A DNA stretch of 64,000 nucleotides from Polynucleobacter sp. 30F-ANTBAC (GCF_018882385.1 NZ_JACVON010000001.1:418942-482941); one strand, 5' to 3'; positions 19,802 to 30,134 are shown, counted from the first letter of the stretch. The notes: a model not told the origin generated them from the sequence alone. Made by a program: numbers and translations.

Positions 19802-21853
19802 TTATTTAGACGGGAATAGAACAGACTTGAAGTTGTGTCTGAGGCGCTCTCTAACTGCCACATAAAGTCTGCGACGATCCAAAGAAGGCAAATCTCTAGA
19901 CCTCAAAGCCATGTTGAAGGCCAAAGAAAAGCTCACCAATACATTAATAAAGCCAATCATGAGGAAACCCACGATGCCGATCCAGAAACCTGCCATCAAG
20001 AATACTTTCCAACCAAGTGCCACAGAAGCAGCAGCAAATTGACCAGCAGACAATGTCACGTGACGAATTTCCATCCCTAAACCAATGAAGCCAAGGAAGG
20101 TCGGGCCATAAATCAATAAGAACCCAAGAGAAACGTTAGCCGCAACGACCGAGATGTTATCTCTCCACCACTGCGCCCAACGTGCTGATCTGATTTCTCC
20201 AAAGACAAGATTCAAGCGACGGTTATAGCGAATGACATCCTGAACCGAGTGCAAAACAAACCAGTTATCAATTAAACCTGCAATCAAACTAGATAGCCAT
20301 AATAAAAAGCCTGTGAAAGCAGCAAAAATAAACGCACCACTGAATGGAGAAACTGTGTGAAAAATCGCCTGAGCTTTGATCGGGCTTATGGATGGATGGC
20401 CCATGATGAAGATGATCGCAACTTGAATCACCATCACAACAGGAATCACCATGACCAAGTTACCCAAAATCGAAGCAGCTTGAGATCTCATGAGATCGAT
20501 GGATCTATCCACAAACTGATTAAGCCCTTCTTCCGTATCTGTTTGATCAAGCAGTTGTGCCAATGCTGGAGCAGTCATAGCCGGCTGCTTTGTCGCTAAG
20601 GTGAAGTTGGCAAACTGAATTAATAAGAAGCTACCCGCATAGTTAATTGTTAGCAGTAAATTTTCAAAAAATCGAACAAGACCAAGACCACTTATCAAAA
20701 ACTTTAAATAAACTGTGCCGGCAACGATGGCGCCACCGCCCACAGATTTTTTAAACATCGACCAGTATTCTTTTTGACCAGTTGCAATGTAGTGATCCCC
20801 AGTCTCAGCACTTCTCTCAACTACTTTTCTAGAAAGCAATGCAAAGGACTGCTCCGCTAATCGCTTCACACTTCGGTGTCCCTGAACAGTCAAGATAAGA
20901 TCAGCGGCCAATTGGGAATAATTATGAGTTTGACTGCGCTCCAACCAAGTCTTTAATAAGAGCTCAACTCGCGCCAAACGAAGACGCATGGTCTCAACCT
21001 GGAACACGGTCTCAATCGATACGCCGTTCTCATCCAGATGCGCATAAACATCATCACAAGCCAAGTAACAAGCATCAAGAACTTCTTTAAAGTCTTTTAA
21101 ATGAGCCTGATAGACATGCTCATTTAAGCGCGGCTGATCTTTAAGGATCTCTTCAGCCAATTTAGCTAATCGATAAAAAGGAGAATGCTGACCACTCGCT
21201 TCACGCAAACGAGATCGAACCGAATAACTGAGGCCAGAAGCGCCGATATAGCTAATCAGAATATGAATCGCTTCAGCAATGTCATTAAAAATTCTATAGA
21301 ACTCACTCGATGCCTCTTGGTAGTGAACTAACTGTTGAATTTCTATTAAAAGTTCATGATCTAAATCATGCACCCAGCTTGAGTCATGATTACCAACAAA
21401 ACCTAGAGCCACAAGTACCGATAGCTCCGGTTTATTTGGTGGCGGTGGAACCAAACGATTCCGAATGCGCTCAAAAATTTCACCCCAAAAACTAGGCTTC
21501 GTTGCAACACCGGCGTCGCATAACAAAGATAGTGAATCGTTGTCCTTTAGAACACTTCTAATTAATTGAGCTACTTTTAACTTAACGTCTGAGCGCTGCT
21601 CTAAAACTTTTAATAAAGCTCTCAGTCGAGCATGCTCAGGATGCACTCCAACATTAGAAGCTTCGACAACATCCTGTCGCGATTTGCGGCGCAGCCAATA
21701 AAGCAACTCAATCAACCAACGATTGCGATCTGCTAAATCTGCTGTGTGATCGGGGACCACGAGCAATCTATCAAGAGATTGATAGGCGTCTTTAGACTCT
21801 TTCCAGCGCAACCAGAGTTGTCTTACACCTTTAAAAACTTGCATCTTGCTCAT
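19802..21853 (-). CDS. membrane protein of the so-called site-specific recombinase family
   Basis: A 683-residue protein that I recognise as the PF10136 family, annotated from a gonococcal gene (gcr) as site-specific recombinase. Residues 1-350 are soluble and helical (VLKVLEQRSDVKLKVAQLI and following); the rest contains several hydrophobic stretches typical of membrane helices. These include VAGTVYLKFLISGLG, LVMVIPVVMVIQVAIIFI and AGFWIGIVGFLMIGFINVLV. I see no tyrosine- or serine-recombinase catalytic motif, so an actual recombinase activity is doubtful. It stands alone between iscR and uvrB, nine bases from the uvrB stop. Confidence 0.75.
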   Translation of the reverse strand: MSKMQVFKGVRQLWLRWKESKDAYQSLDRLLVVPDHTADLADRNRWLIELLYWLRRKSRQDVVEASNVGVHPEHARLRALLKVLEQRSDVKLKVAQLIRSVLKDNDSLSLLCDAGVATKPSFWGEIFERIRNRLVPPPPNKPELSVLVALGFVGNHDSSWVHDLDHELLIEIQQLVHYQEASSEFYRIFNDIAEAIHILISYIGASGLSYSVRSRLREASGQHSPFYRLAKLAEEILKDQPRLNEHVYQAHLKDFKEVLDACYLACDDVYAHLDENGVSIETVFQVETMRLRLARVELLLKTWLERSQTHNYSQLAADLILTVQGHRSVKRLAEQSFALLSRKVVERSAETGDHYIATGQKEYWSMFKKSVGGGAIVAGTVYLKFLISGLGLVRFFENLLLTINYAGSFLLIQFANFTLATKQPAMTAPALAQLLDQTDTEEGLNQFVDRSIDLMRSQAASILGNLVMVIPVVMVIQVAIIFIMGHPSISPIKAQAIFHTVSPFSGAFIFAAFTGFLLWLSSLIAGLIDNWFVLHSVQDVIRYNRRLNLVFGEIRSARWAQWWRDNISVVAANVSLGFLLIYGPTFLGFIGLGMEIRHVTLSAGQFAAASVALGWKVFLMAGFWIGIVGFLMIGFINVLVSFSLAFNMALRSRDLPSLDRRRLYVAVRERLRHNFKSVLFPSK

Positions 21854-21862
21854 TCCATTTTA

Positions 21863-23950
21863 TTAAATTGTGTCGTGTAACTCAGCACCAAAAACCATGG
21901 CTTTAAGTTTTAGTAACTGATCTCGTGCTTGAGCTGCTTTTTCAAATTCTAAATTCTTAGCGTGATCAACCATCATTTTTTCAAGCTGTTTAATTTCTTT
22001 CGATAGTTGCTTTTCACTCATATCTTCATAACGAGCTTTTTCTTCAGCAATCTTCTGCTCAGAACGCTTCTCATCGACATCATAAACGCCATCAATAATA
22101 TCTTTGATTCTTTTTACAACGCCCTTAGGCGTAATACCGTGCAATGTATTAAATTCGGTTTGCTTGGCCCGACGACGCTCGGTTTCTCCGATAGCTTTTT
22201 TCATCGACTCGGTCATCTTATCCGCATAGAGAATAGCCGTACCGTTAACGTTACGTGCGGCACGACCTATGGTTTGAATCAGGCTTCGTTCTGAGCGCAA
22301 GAATCCTTCTTTGTCAGCATCCAAAATAGCCACCAAAGAAACTTCTGGAATATCCAAACCTTCGCGAAGCAAGTTGATGCCAATCAAGACATCAAATACG
22401 CCCAAACGAAGATCCCTCAAAATCTCAACACGCTCTACCGTGTCGATATCAGAGTGCAGGTAGCGAACCTTAATACCATTATCGGACATGAACTCGGTCA
22501 ATTGCTCTGACATGCGTTTCGTCAGAGTCGTAACCAAGACTCTCTCGCCTTTTTTGATGCGATCATGAATTTCAGAGATGACATCATCGACCTGAGAAGT
22601 GGCTGGTCTGACATGAATGATTGGGTCGACTAATCCAGTTGGTCGAACCACCTGCTCTACAACTTTGTCGGCATGTTCATTTTCGTAATTAGCTGGCGTT
22701 GCTGAGACAAAAATAACTTGTCTCATTTTTTTCTCAAACTCTTCAAATTTAAGCGGGCGATTGTCCATCGCTGAAGGTAAACGGAAGCCATACTCGACCA
22801 AGGTTGATTTACGCGCCTTATCGCCGTTATACATACCATTGAGTTGACCAATCAGCACGTGACTTTCATCCAAGAACATCAGGGCATCAGGTGGCAGGTA
22901 ATCAACCAGTGTCGGTGGCGCCTCACCAGGCTTGGCGCCCGACAAATGCCGAGAGTAGTTTTCAATACCCTTGCAAAAACCTAACTCTGAAAGCATCTCT
23001 AAATCAAAGCGGGTTCTTTGCTCCAGACGTTGAGCCTCTACCAATTTGCCTTCTTTGATATAAAAATCAAGTCGCTCTCGGAGTTCTGCCTTAATGGTTT
23101 CGATCGCTCTGAGAACAGTCTCTCGTGGTGTGACATAGTGCGAACCCGGATAGATGGTGAAGCGTGGAATCTTTTGCTTGATTCTTCCAGTTAAGGGATC
23201 AAAAAACTGAAGACTATCCACCTCGTCATCAAACAAATCGATTCGGACGGCCAACTCATTATGTTCTGCTGGGAAGACATCAATGGTATCGCCCCTCACC
23301 CTAAAACTACCTCGTGAGAAATCAATATCGTTACGGTCGTATTGCATAGCAATCAAGCGAGTCACGATATCGCGCTGAGACAACTTGTCACCTTGACGCA
23401 GAGTCAAGACCATCTGGTGATAGTCCCCAGGATTACCAATACCGTAAATGGCGGATACCGTTGAAACAATGATCGTGTCACGTCGCTCTAAAAGACTCTT
23501 CGTGGCGGAGAGTCGCATTTGCTCGATGTGCTCGTTGATCGACGAATCTTTCTCAATGAAAAGATCTCGAGTCGGCACATAAGCCTCTGGCTGGTAATAA
23601 TCGTAATAACTAACGAAATATTCGACCGCATTTTGCGGGAAAAATTCTCTAAATTCGCTATACAACTGGGCCGCTAGTGTTTTATTGGGGGCGAAAATAA
23701 TGGCTGGTCGCCCCATCCTAGCAATAGTATTGGCCATGGTGTACGTCTTACCCGAACCGGTCACCCCCAAAAGCGTTTGATAGATCAAACCATCCTCAAC
23801 CCCCTCCACCAACTGCTTAATAGCCTCAGGCTGATCGCCGGCAGGCGGGAATGGTTGATGGAGCAAGAACGGTGAACCCGGAAAACGAATGGTGTTTTCC
23901 TGATCCGGCGAACTCGAAATTTCTAATTTTTTAGGTGATTTTTTTGGCAT
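21863..23950 (-). CDS. uvrB: excinuclease ABC subunit UvrB
   Basis: The damage-verifying helicase-like subunit of nucleotide excision repair. It has Walker [13 protein letters not shown], the beta-hairpin region [12 protein letters not shown], the helicase motifs [10 protein letters not shown] and QTIGRAARN, and a C-terminal UVR domain ([20 protein letters not shown]). The ATG at 23948-23950 (MPKKSPKK) is chosen because it leaves room for promoters; in-frame starts at 23962 and 23989 exist, and none has a clear ribosome site. Divergent from the aminotransferase gene. Confidence 0.95.
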   Translation of the reverse strand: MPKKSPKKLEISSSPDQENTIRFPGSPFLLHQPFPPAGDQPEAIKQLVEGVEDGLIYQTLLGVTGSGKTYTMANTIARMGRPAIIFAPNKTLAAQLYSEFREFFPQNAVEYFVSYYDYYQPEAYVPTRDLFIEKDSSINEHIEQMRLSATKSLLERRDTIIVSTVSAIYGIGNPGDYHQMVLTLRQGDKLSQRDIVTRLIAMQYDRNDIDFSRGSFRVRGDTIDVFPAEHNELAVRIDLFDDEVDSLQFFDPLTGRIKQKIPRFTIYPGSHYVTPRETVLRAIETIKAELRERLDFYIKEGKLVEAQRLEQRTRFDLEMLSELGFCKGIENYSRHLSGAKPGEAPPTLVDYLPPDALMFLDESHVLIGQLNGMYNGDKARKSTLVEYGFRLPSAMDNRPLKFEEFEKKMRQVIFVSATPANYENEHADKVVEQVVRPTGLVDPIIHVRPATSQVDDVISEIHDRIKKGERVLVTTLTKRMSEQLTEFMSDNGIKVRYLHSDIDTVERVEILRDLRLGVFDVLIGINLLREGLDIPEVSLVAILDADKEGFLRSERSLIQTIGRAARNVNGTAILYADKMTESMKKAIGETERRRAKQTEFNTLHGITPKGVVKRIKDIIDGVYDVDEKRSEQKIAEEKARYEDMSEKQLSKEIKQLEKMMVDHAKNLEFEKAAQARDQLLKLKAMVFGAELHDTI

Positions 23951-23999
23951 CTCGGCTATCATTCTAGGCTTGCTTGAACTTTCTAACATATTTAATACT

Positions 24000-25196
24000 A
24001 TGAGCCTATTTTCTAACGTTGAACTTGCCCCACGCGACCCTATTCTTGGCCTTAACGAGGCTTATAACTCTGACACCCGCTCCGATAAGGTAAATCTTGG
24101 GGTTGGCGTCTACTTTACGGATGATGGCAAGATTCCATTATTGCGTGCGGTCCAGGCCGCTGAGAAGATCATGATGGAAAAATCAGCTGCTCGCGGCTAT
24201 TTGGCCATTGAAGGTATTCCAGCCTACAACCAAGGCGTACAAAACTTACTGTTTGGTAAAGATTCTGAGATTTTGACATCTGGTCGCGTTGTAACGGCTC
24301 AAGCAGTTGGTGGTACTGGTGCCCTTAAGATTGGTGCAGACTTCCTAAAGCGTCTCGAGCCGAATGCGATTGTGGCTATTAGTGACCCTAGCTGGGAAAA
24401 CCACCGCGGTATTTTTGAATCTGCTGGCTTTACCGTTCAAAACTACACGTATTACGACCCTAACACGCGTGGCGTTGATTTTGATGGGATGGTGAAGTCT
24501 TTAGAAGCGCTTCCTGCCAAGTCGATTGTTCTCCTCCACGCTTGCTGCCATAACCCGACTGGTGCGGACATGACCGCTGAGCAATGGAAAAAGGTAGCGT
24601 CTGTTTGCCAATCCAAGCAACTCATTCCTTTCCTAGACATGGCCTACCAAGGCTTTGCTGACAGTATTGATGAGGATGGTGCTGCAGTTCGTTTATTTGC
24701 GGATGCGGGCTTGAGCTTCTTTGTTTCAAGCTCATTCTCTAAGTCTTTCTCCTTATACGGCGAACGTGTTGGTGCTCTATCGGTTGTAACAGGCAGCAAA
24801 GATGAGTCCACTCGTGTCTTATCTCAGGTCAAGCGTGTGATTCGCACCAACTACTCTAATCCAGCGATTCATGGCGGTACAGTGGTTGCAACAGTACTTA
24901 ACAGCCCTGAGCTCCGTGCAATGTGGGAGCAAGAGTTGGGTGAAATGCGTGATCGTATTAAGTTGATGCGCAATACCTTGGTTTCCAAACTAGCTGAATC
25001 CGGTGCTAAACGTGATTTTGGCTTTGTGAATGCTCAACGAGGAATGTTCTCTTACTCCGGTCTAACAGCGGATCAAGTAGAACGTCTGAAGACCGAATTT
25101 GGTATTTACGCTGTTTCTACAGGTCGTATCTGTGTGGCTGCCCTAAATACTAAGAATATTGGCGGTGTCGCTAAAGCCATTGCAACGGTTCTTTAA
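24000..25196 (+). CDS. aspartate/aromatic amino acid aminotransferase
   Basis: A 398-residue class I PLP aminotransferase of the AspC/TyrB subgroup. The start [18 protein letters not shown] is typical. PLP contacts include HNPTGAD, the lysine of [16 protein letters not shown], and a C-terminal RICVAALN arginine. It interconverts aspartate or aromatic amino acids with 2-oxoglutarate; AspC and TyrB cannot be separated by eye. The ATG at 24000 is preferred to one 30 bases upstream because it gives the family N-terminus. A hairpin follows 25 bases after the stop. Confidence 0.92.
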   Translation: MSLFSNVELAPRDPILGLNEAYNSDTRSDKVNLGVGVYFTDDGKIPLLRAVQAAEKIMMEKSAARGYLAIEGIPAYNQGVQNLLFGKDSEILTSGRVVTAQAVGGTGALKIGADFLKRLEPNAIVAISDPSWENHRGIFESAGFTVQNYTYYDPNTRGVDFDGMVKSLEALPAKSIVLLHACCHNPTGADMTAEQWKKVASVCQSKQLIPFLDMAYQGFADSIDEDGAAVRLFADAGLSFFVSSSFSKSFSLYGERVGALSVVTGSKDESTRVLSQVKRVIRTNYSNPAIHGGTVVATVLNSPELRAMWEQELGEMRDRIKLMRNTLVSKLAESGAKRDFGFVNAQRGMFSYSGLTADQVERLKTEFGIYAVSTGRICVAALNTKNIGGVAKAIATVL

Positions 25197-25221
25197 TTAT
25201 ATAAATCAATGAGTTAAATAA

Positions 25222-25249
25222 CAATTTAGTGCTTCAAAGCACTAAATTG
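25222..25249 (+). terminator. hairpin after the aminotransferase gene
   Basis: Perfect 11-base stem CAATTTAGTGC / GCACTAAATTG with a six-base TTCAAA loop. It is followed by TTGCGTTG, not a clean T-run, so it is a plausible but imperfect terminator separating the gene from phaZ. Confidence 0.6.
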
Positions 25250-25254
25250 TTGCG

Positions 25255-25283
25255 TTGCACAAATCCTAGATTTTGAGGATAAT
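25255..25283 (+). promoter_or_regulatory. sigma-70 promoter of phaZ
   Basis: TTGCAC (25255-25260), a 17-base spacer, then GATAAT (25278-25283). It directly follows the upstream gene's hairpin. The predicted leader before phaZ is about 75 bases, ending in a GGGAGA ribosome site at 25354-25359. Confidence 0.65.
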
Positions 25284-25366
25284 CAAACTTAGTGTAAAAA
25301 GTGCTTAAGTGCACGGTTGTTCAAAAGAAAAACTTTGAACCCTTTAAGCTTTCGGGAGATTAATCA

Positions 25367-26737
25367 ATGCTGTATCAATATCAAGAATTTCAAAAAGCTC
25401 TTCTTCAGCCACTAACAGCATGGGCTCAAGCAACCGCGAAAACATTCGTTAACCCCAGCAATCCTCTATCTCTTCTGCCCTCAGCGACCAGAATCGCAGC
25501 AGGCTATGAATTACTCTACCGCCTAGGCAAAGAGTACGAAAAACCAGAATTCAGAATCAAAAATGTCATGGCTCACGGTAAAACAGTGGCCATTAATGAA
25601 TTTACAGTATCTGAGAAACCCTTTTGCAAGCTAATCCGATTTAAGCGCTTCTCAGATGACGTCAGCGTTATCCAAAAGTTAAAAAAAGACCCTGTGGTAT
25701 TGGTAGTAGCTCCTTTATCAGGACACCACTCCACCTTATTGCGTGACACAGTTAGAACACTTCTTAAAGATCACAAGGTTTATATCACTGACTGGGTGGA
25801 TGCTCGTTTAGTGCCCCTCGAGAATGGCACATTTACTCTCGATGATTATGTTCATTACGTTCAAGACTTCATCCGAACCATCGGCGCCAAAGATTTAAAC
25901 ATTATTTCTGTTTGCCAACCTACTGTTCCGGTATTGGGCGCAGTATCTTTGATGGCATCTGCTGGCGAAGTAACTCCTAGAACTATGATCATGATGGGCG
26001 GGCCGATTGATGCTCGCAAGAGCCCGACAGTTGTTAACTCAACCGCCACAAATAAATCTTACGAGTGGTTTGAGAACAATGTGATCTTCACTGTTCCACA
26101 ACCGCACCCTGGTGCTGGTCGCCTTGTCTATCCTGGCTTTTTACAGCATACTGGTTTTGTGGCTATGAACCCTGATCGTCACGTTCAATCACATTGGGAT
26201 TATTTCCAAGATTTGATTAAAGGTGACAAAGGTGATGCCGAGGCACATATCAAGTTTTACGATGAGTACAACGCTGTTTTAGATATGGATGCAGCTTACT
26301 ACCTGGACACCATTAAAACTGTATTCCAGGAACATGCTTTACCCACGGGTAAGTGGGTTGTCGGTGGCAAATTGGTTAAACCTCAAGATATCACTGGTAC
26401 GGCACTTCTCACCGTAGAAGGCGAACTGGATGATATTTCTGGTAGCGGGCAAACTCGTGCAGCACATACCCTTTGTAAAAATATCCCGGAACGCAAAAAA
26501 GAACATTACGAAGCAAAAGGTGCAGGCCACTACGGCATCTTCTCTGGTAGTCGTTGGCGTGAAATGATTTACCCAGAAATCACACAATTCATTCGCAAAC
26601 ATGCCGTCAAAGGTAGCAAGGAAGTTGCTGCTAGACCTATCGCTAAGAAGCCTGCTATTAAAGCAGCGGCCAAAACAGCCTCCAAGTCAGCAAGGAAAGT
26701 TACAGCTAGAAAAACTGTAGCCAAGAAGAATGCCTAA
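25367..26737 (+). CDS. phaZ: intracellular polyhydroxybutyrate depolymerase with basic C-terminal tail
   Basis: A 456-residue intracellular PHB depolymerase that mobilises stored polyhydroxybutyrate on granules. The nucleophile is a cysteine in ISVCQPTVP: Cys183, with Asp355 (GELDD) and His388 (GAGHYG), the same positions I recall for the triad of Ralstonia eutropha PhaZa1. The enzyme core ends around residue 420. The final 35 residues are Lys/Ala rich (KKPAIKAAAKTASKSARK), resembling histone H1-like tails and the DNA-binding tail of PhaM. Overlaps the RnfB-like gene by eight bases. No phaC or phasin gene is in the window. Confidence 0.93.
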   Translation: MLYQYQEFQKALLQPLTAWAQATAKTFVNPSNPLSLLPSATRIAAGYELLYRLGKEYEKPEFRIKNVMAHGKTVAINEFTVSEKPFCKLIRFKRFSDDVSVIQKLKKDPVVLVVAPLSGHHSTLLRDTVRTLLKDHKVYITDWVDARLVPLENGTFTLDDYVHYVQDFIRTIGAKDLNIISVCQPTVPVLGAVSLMASAGEVTPRTMIMMGGPIDARKSPTVVNSTATNKSYEWFENNVIFTVPQPHPGAGRLVYPGFLQHTGFVAMNPDRHVQSHWDYFQDLIKGDKGDAEAHIKFYDEYNAVLDMDAAYYLDTIKTVFQEHALPTGKWVVGGKLVKPQDITGTALLTVEGELDDISGSGQTRAAHTLCKNIPERKKEHYEAKGAGHYGIFSGSRWREMIYPEITQFIRKHAVKGSKEVAARPIAKKPAIKAAAKTASKSARKVTARKTVAKKNA

Positions 26738-27446
26738 ATCGATAGACGGTCTAGATGACCTGTTTAGCCGTCTATATGCTGCACTTCCTCAAACGCAATG
26801 CACTAAATGTGGCTTCCCTGATTGCCAAGCCTATGCAAAAGCCATGGCCAATGGCGAAGCCTTACACAATCAATGCCCCCCGGGTGGTACCGAAGGCATA
26901 GTTCGCCTCTCCGACATCCTCGGTAAAAAAACTTTAGCACTTAATCCTAGTAACGGCGAAGAAAGACCTCGCCCGGTTGCCTTCATTGACCCTAAAGCGT
27001 GTATTGGTTGCACGCTATGCATTCAAGCCTGCCCCGTTGACGCCATCGTTGGCGCATCCAAGCAAATGCATGTGGTTATCAAAGATTGGTGCACTGGCTG
27101 TGACTTGTGCATTCCACCTTGCCCCGTTGATTGCATCACCATGATTCCTGTGACTGGTGCTCAAACAGGATGGGATGCCTGGAGCGCTGAAGATGCCAAG
27201 TTGGCTCAAAAACGTTACTTATCTCGTCAAGATCGATTGATTCGCGAAGAGTCAGATAATGACCAACGCTTGAAGCGTAAGGCAGAAAACAAATTAAAGG
27301 CTTTGGATATTGAGAGCGCCGCGGACGATGCTCAAAAGTTAGAGATCGAGCGAAAAAAAGCCATCATTGCCGCCGCTATGGCTCGAGCACAAGCCAAACA
27401 GCTCGACCACGTCAAACTACAAGATGATCCAGAAATCAACGACTAG
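26730..27446 (+). CDS. soluble RnfB-like iron-sulfur protein
   Basis: A 238-residue protein with the Fes domain (CTKCGFPDC, then a fourth Cys in NQCPPGG) followed by two [4Fe-4S] ferredoxin motifs, CIGCTLCIQACPVD and CTGCDLCIPPCPVD. This is the RnfB arrangement, but the N-terminal membrane helix of true RnfB is missing and no other rnf gene is nearby. The C-terminal 80 residues are charged and helical. Electron partners are unknown. It is translationally coupled to phaZ and ends four bases from leuD on the other strand. Confidence 0.85.
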   Translation: MPKSIDGLDDLFSRLYAALPQTQCTKCGFPDCQAYAKAMANGEALHNQCPPGGTEGIVRLSDILGKKTLALNPSNGEERPRPVAFIDPKACIGCTLCIQACPVDAIVGASKQMHVVIKDWCTGCDLCIPPCPVDCITMIPVTGAQTGWDAWSAEDAKLAQKRYLSRQDRLIREESDNDQRLKRKAENKLKALDIESAADDAQKLEIERKKAIIAAAMARAQAKQLDHVKLQDDPEIND

Positions 27447-27450
27447 TTAG

Positions 27451-28113
27451 TTATTTTGCCAAAGAGCTTAGGTCTTGATTTAGCCAGTGGAAGTTTTTGT
27501 AATAACCCTCTTCAAACTTTTTGATCTCATTGGCTTTTAGAAGTGTCAGGCCAATATCATCCAAGCCATTTAACAAGCAGTACTTCCTAAATGCTTCTAC
27601 TTCAAAATGCGTTGTAAAAGAGGCATCTTTGCTCGTAATGGTTTGATTCTCCAAGTTGACAGTCAAATGAAGAGCTTGATTGGCTTTTTCCAAGTCAAAT
27701 AATTGATCTACCTCAGACTCTGATAGAACGATTGGCAAGATGCCATTTTTAAAGCAGTTGTTATAAAAAATATCTGCATACGATGTTGCAATGATAATTT
27801 TGATGCCTGAATCCAATATGGCCCAAGGCGCATGTTCACGACTAGAGCCGCAACCAAAGTTGGCTCGTGTTAATAAAATGCTAGCGCCTTGGTACTGCGG
27901 AAGATTAAAGACGAAATCTTTTCGAAGGGGTCGGTTGCTGCAATCCATGCCTGGCTGACCTTCATCCTCATAACGCCAGTTATCAAACATGTATGGCCCA
28001 AAACCCGTGCGTTTAACTGATTTCAAAAACTGTTTTGGAATGATCGCATCTGTGTCCACATTGGAACGATCAAGAGGAATGACTAAGCCTTCATGCAAAT
28101 TGATCTTATCCAT
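27451..28113 (-). CDS. leuD: 3-isopropylmalate dehydratase small subunit (LeuD family)
   Basis: A 220-residue swivel-domain subunit that pairs with LeuC. Family motifs are [19 protein letters not shown], the [13 protein letters not shown] loop and [17 protein letters not shown]. The canonical reaction is isomerisation of 2- and 3-isopropylmalate in leucine synthesis; LeuCD relatives also hydrate maleate, citraconate and dimethylmaleate. I start at 28113, preceded by AGGAG and overlapping the leuC stop by eight bases; the frame is open upstream. It is last in the sigma-54-controlled operon, so a catabolic hydratase role must be considered. leuB is absent. Confidence 0.88.
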   Translation of the reverse strand: MDKINLHEGLVIPLDRSNVDTDAIIPKQFLKSVKRTGFGPYMFDNWRYEDEGQPGMDCSNRPLRKDFVFNLPQYQGASILLTRANFGCGSSREHAPWAILDSGIKIIIATSYADIFYNNCFKNGILPIVLSESEVDQLFDLEKANQALHLTVNLENQTITSKDASFTTHFEVEAFRKYCLLNGLDDIGLTLLKANEIKKFEEGYYKNFHWLNQDLSSLAK

Positions 28114-29518
28114 TGAAACTCCTAACATCGACAAAGTGGCCAGCTATTGCAGCGCAGGCTGCCATTGCTGGGGATACCAAATGAGTTCGACCACCTGGCC
28201 CTTGGCGACCCTCAAAATTGCGATTAGACGTAGAAGCGCAACGCTCACCTGGTGACAGTTGATCTTCATTCATGCCCAAACACATCGAGCAACCCGGTTC
28301 ACGCCATTCAAATCCAGCATCCTTGAATATTTGATCCAGACCCTCTTTCTCAGCTTGGGCTTTGACCAAACCTGAACCTGGAACAATTAATACCTGCTTC
28401 ACATGAGATGCTTTTTGACGACCTTTAACTAAATTGGCGGCTATTCTTAGATCCTCAATTCGAGAATTAGTACAGGAACCAATAAAAACCTTATCCACTT
28501 GGATATCGGTTATCTTGATATTAGGCGATAAACCCATGTATGTCAGCGCCTTTTCCACCGAGGCACGCTGATTAAGATCTGCGATGGCCTGTGGATCAGG
28601 AACTGTTCCATTCACGCCAACGACTAACTCAGGAGAAGTGCCCCAGGTGACTTGTGGTTCCACGGCGGACACATCAATTTCTATAGATTGATCAAAATGA
28701 GCATTTGGATCACTTTTCAAGGTTCTCCAGTACTTCAATGCGGCCTCAAAAGCATCGCCTTGAGGTGCCAATGGTTTGGACTTAACGTAATCTTCTGTCA
28801 CTTGATCAAATGCAACCATGCCCGATCTCGCCCCCGCCTCTATAGCCATATTGCAAAGAGTCATCCTTGCTTCCATAGATAGCTTCTCAACAGCCTCACC
28901 AGCAAATTCAATGGCGTAACCTGTGCCACCTGCCGTACCAATTTTTCCAATTAAGAACAACGCAAGATCTTTTGAACTGACATACTCTGATAATTTGCCA
29001 GTTAATCGAACCAGCATATTTTTAGCTTTGCGAGTAATCAAGCATTGAGTGGCCATCACATGCTCCACTTCAGAAGTGCCAATACCAAAAGCCAAGCTAG
29101 CCAGTGCACCATGTGTACTTGTATGAGAATCACCACAAACTAAGGTCATACCCGGCAATGTTAAGCCTTGCTCAGGGCCCACCACATGAACAATACCTTG
29201 ACGTTGATCTAACAAATCAAAGTAAGCAATTTTGTATTTTTTAGCATTGACATCGAGAGTATCAATCTGGATTTTAGAAATGGGATCTTTAACTCCTTGA
29301 TGCCTACCAGTTGTTGGTACATTGTGATCTACCACTGAGAAATTAGAGTTATTTCTCCAAAGTGGTCGACCCGCCAACTCTAAACCTTCAAAAGCTTGAG
29401 GGCTAGTTACTTCATGGGTCAGATGTCGATCGATATATAGAAGAACCGTTCCATCAGTCTCTTGACTAACAATATGACTATCAAATAGTTTGTCATACAA
29501 GGTTTTACTATTAGACAT
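28106..29518 (-). CDS. leuC: 3-isopropylmalate dehydratase large subunit (LeuC family)
   Basis: A 470-residue aconitase-family subunit with a [4Fe-4S] cluster. The ligands are Cys in [14 protein letters not shown] and both Cys of GCSMCLGMN. Also visible are [12 protein letters not shown] and [14 protein letters not shown]. The sequence is close to canonical LeuC throughout, so isopropylmalate isomerase is the default call. However it overlaps an isochorismatase-like hydrolase gene by eight bases within a catabolic operon, and other leucine genes are missing. A duplicated copy recruited for hydration of an unsaturated dicarboxylate is possible. Confidence 0.88.
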   Translation of the reverse strand: MSNSKTLYDKLFDSHIVSQETDGTVLLYIDRHLTHEVTSPQAFEGLELAGRPLWRNNSNFSVVDHNVPTTGRHQGVKDPISKIQIDTLDVNAKKYKIAYFDLLDQRQGIVHVVGPEQGLTLPGMTLVCGDSHTSTHGALASLAFGIGTSEVEHVMATQCLITRKAKNMLVRLTGKLSEYVSSKDLALFLIGKIGTAGGTGYAIEFAGEAVEKLSMEARMTLCNMAIEAGARSGMVAFDQVTEDYVKSKPLAPQGDAFEAALKYWRTLKSDPNAHFDQSIEIDVSAVEPQVTWGTSPELVVGVNGTVPDPQAIADLNQRASVEKALTYMGLSPNIKITDIQVDKVFIGSCTNSRIEDLRIAANLVKGRQKASHVKQVLIVPGSGLVKAQAEKEGLDQIFKDAGFEWREPGCSMCLGMNEDQLSPGERCASTSNRNFEGRQGPGGRTHLVSPAMAACAAIAGHFVDVRSFNG

Positions 29519-30098
29519 GTTTTAAGAGCTCCTCAGTGGACATCACATCCCCCGTTTTTAAGCCAAGATCTCTCAGGTTATAAGCATGGGCTTCCGCATC
29601 TCTGTCCCCACATGCATCATGAGGGATCACTACTGAAAAATTAGATTGCAAAGCATCAACAGCGGTCGCTCTAACGCAACCGCTCGTAGAAAAACCACAA
29701 ACTACCACTGAGTCCACTTCTAAATTAGTTAGCAACTGCCTCAATGGTGAATCAAAAAATGCGCTAGGAACTACTTTTCTAAAAATATAATCAGACTCAC
29801 CAACAGTTAGGTGAGGATCAATATCAGCCCATTGGCCGTCAACCGTTAATAAATTTAAGATTGGTAGTTTTTTTCTAAAAACACTAGCTTCAGCTGAATG
29901 CTCATAAGCATTAACAGTAAAAAATATCGGGTAGTTCTTACTTCTAAACGATTGAATAATTTTTTCAATGTTCAAAACTGCAGGTAAACCGTTGGTCCCC
30001 AATGGAGAGTCAGGGCTTGTAAACCCAGTTGTAGCATCGATCACCAAAAGTGCTGGGCGATGTCCTAATCCAAGTAAGTTTTGTTCAAGTGTAGCCAT
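29511..30098 (-). CDS. isochorismatase-like cysteine hydrolase
   Basis: A 195-residue hydrolase of the family that includes isochorismatase, nicotinamidase, N-carbamoylsarcosine amidohydrolase and maleamate amidase. The catalytic triad is Asp21 (VIDATTGF), Lys108 ([10 protein letters not shown]) and Cys141 ([11 protein letters not shown]). A Cys nucleophile points to C-N bond hydrolysis, such as an amide or carbamoyl group, as isochorismatase itself lacks that Cys. Next to HyuAB this fits removal of ammonia from a ring-opened half-amide or carbamoyl acid, but the substrate is not known. The ATG at 30096-30098 lacks a clear ribosome site and lies six bases after a strong hairpin. Confidence 0.85.
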   Translation of the reverse strand: MATLEQNLLGLGHRPALLVIDATTGFTSPDSPLGTNGLPAVLNIEKIIQSFRSKNYPIFFTVNAYEHSAEASVFRKKLPILNLLTVDGQWADIDPHLTVGESDYIFRKVVPSAFFDSPLRQLLTNLEVDSVVVCGFSTSGCVRATAVDALQSNFSVVIPHDACGDRDAEAHAYNLRDLGLKTGDVMSTEELLKHV

Positions 30099-30103
30099 AT
30101 GTA

Positions 30104-30125
30104 GAGGGACCCCGAAGGGTCCCTC
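30104..30125 (-). other. intercistronic cUUCGg hairpin
   Basis: On the reverse strand GAGGGACCC, TTCG, GGGTCCCTC: a perfect nine-base GC-rich stem capped by the hyperstable C(UUCG)G tetraloop. It lies between DUF1329 and the cysteine hydrolase gene. No T-run follows in the reverse direction, so it is more likely a transcript-stability or processing element than a terminator. Confidence 0.75.
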
Positions 30126-30134
30126 ATCCCCTTT

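Noticed and set aside
27447-27450. A terminator between the RnfB-like gene and leuD
   Set aside because: The convergent stops are four bases apart and I see no hairpin there; transcripts may run into each other.
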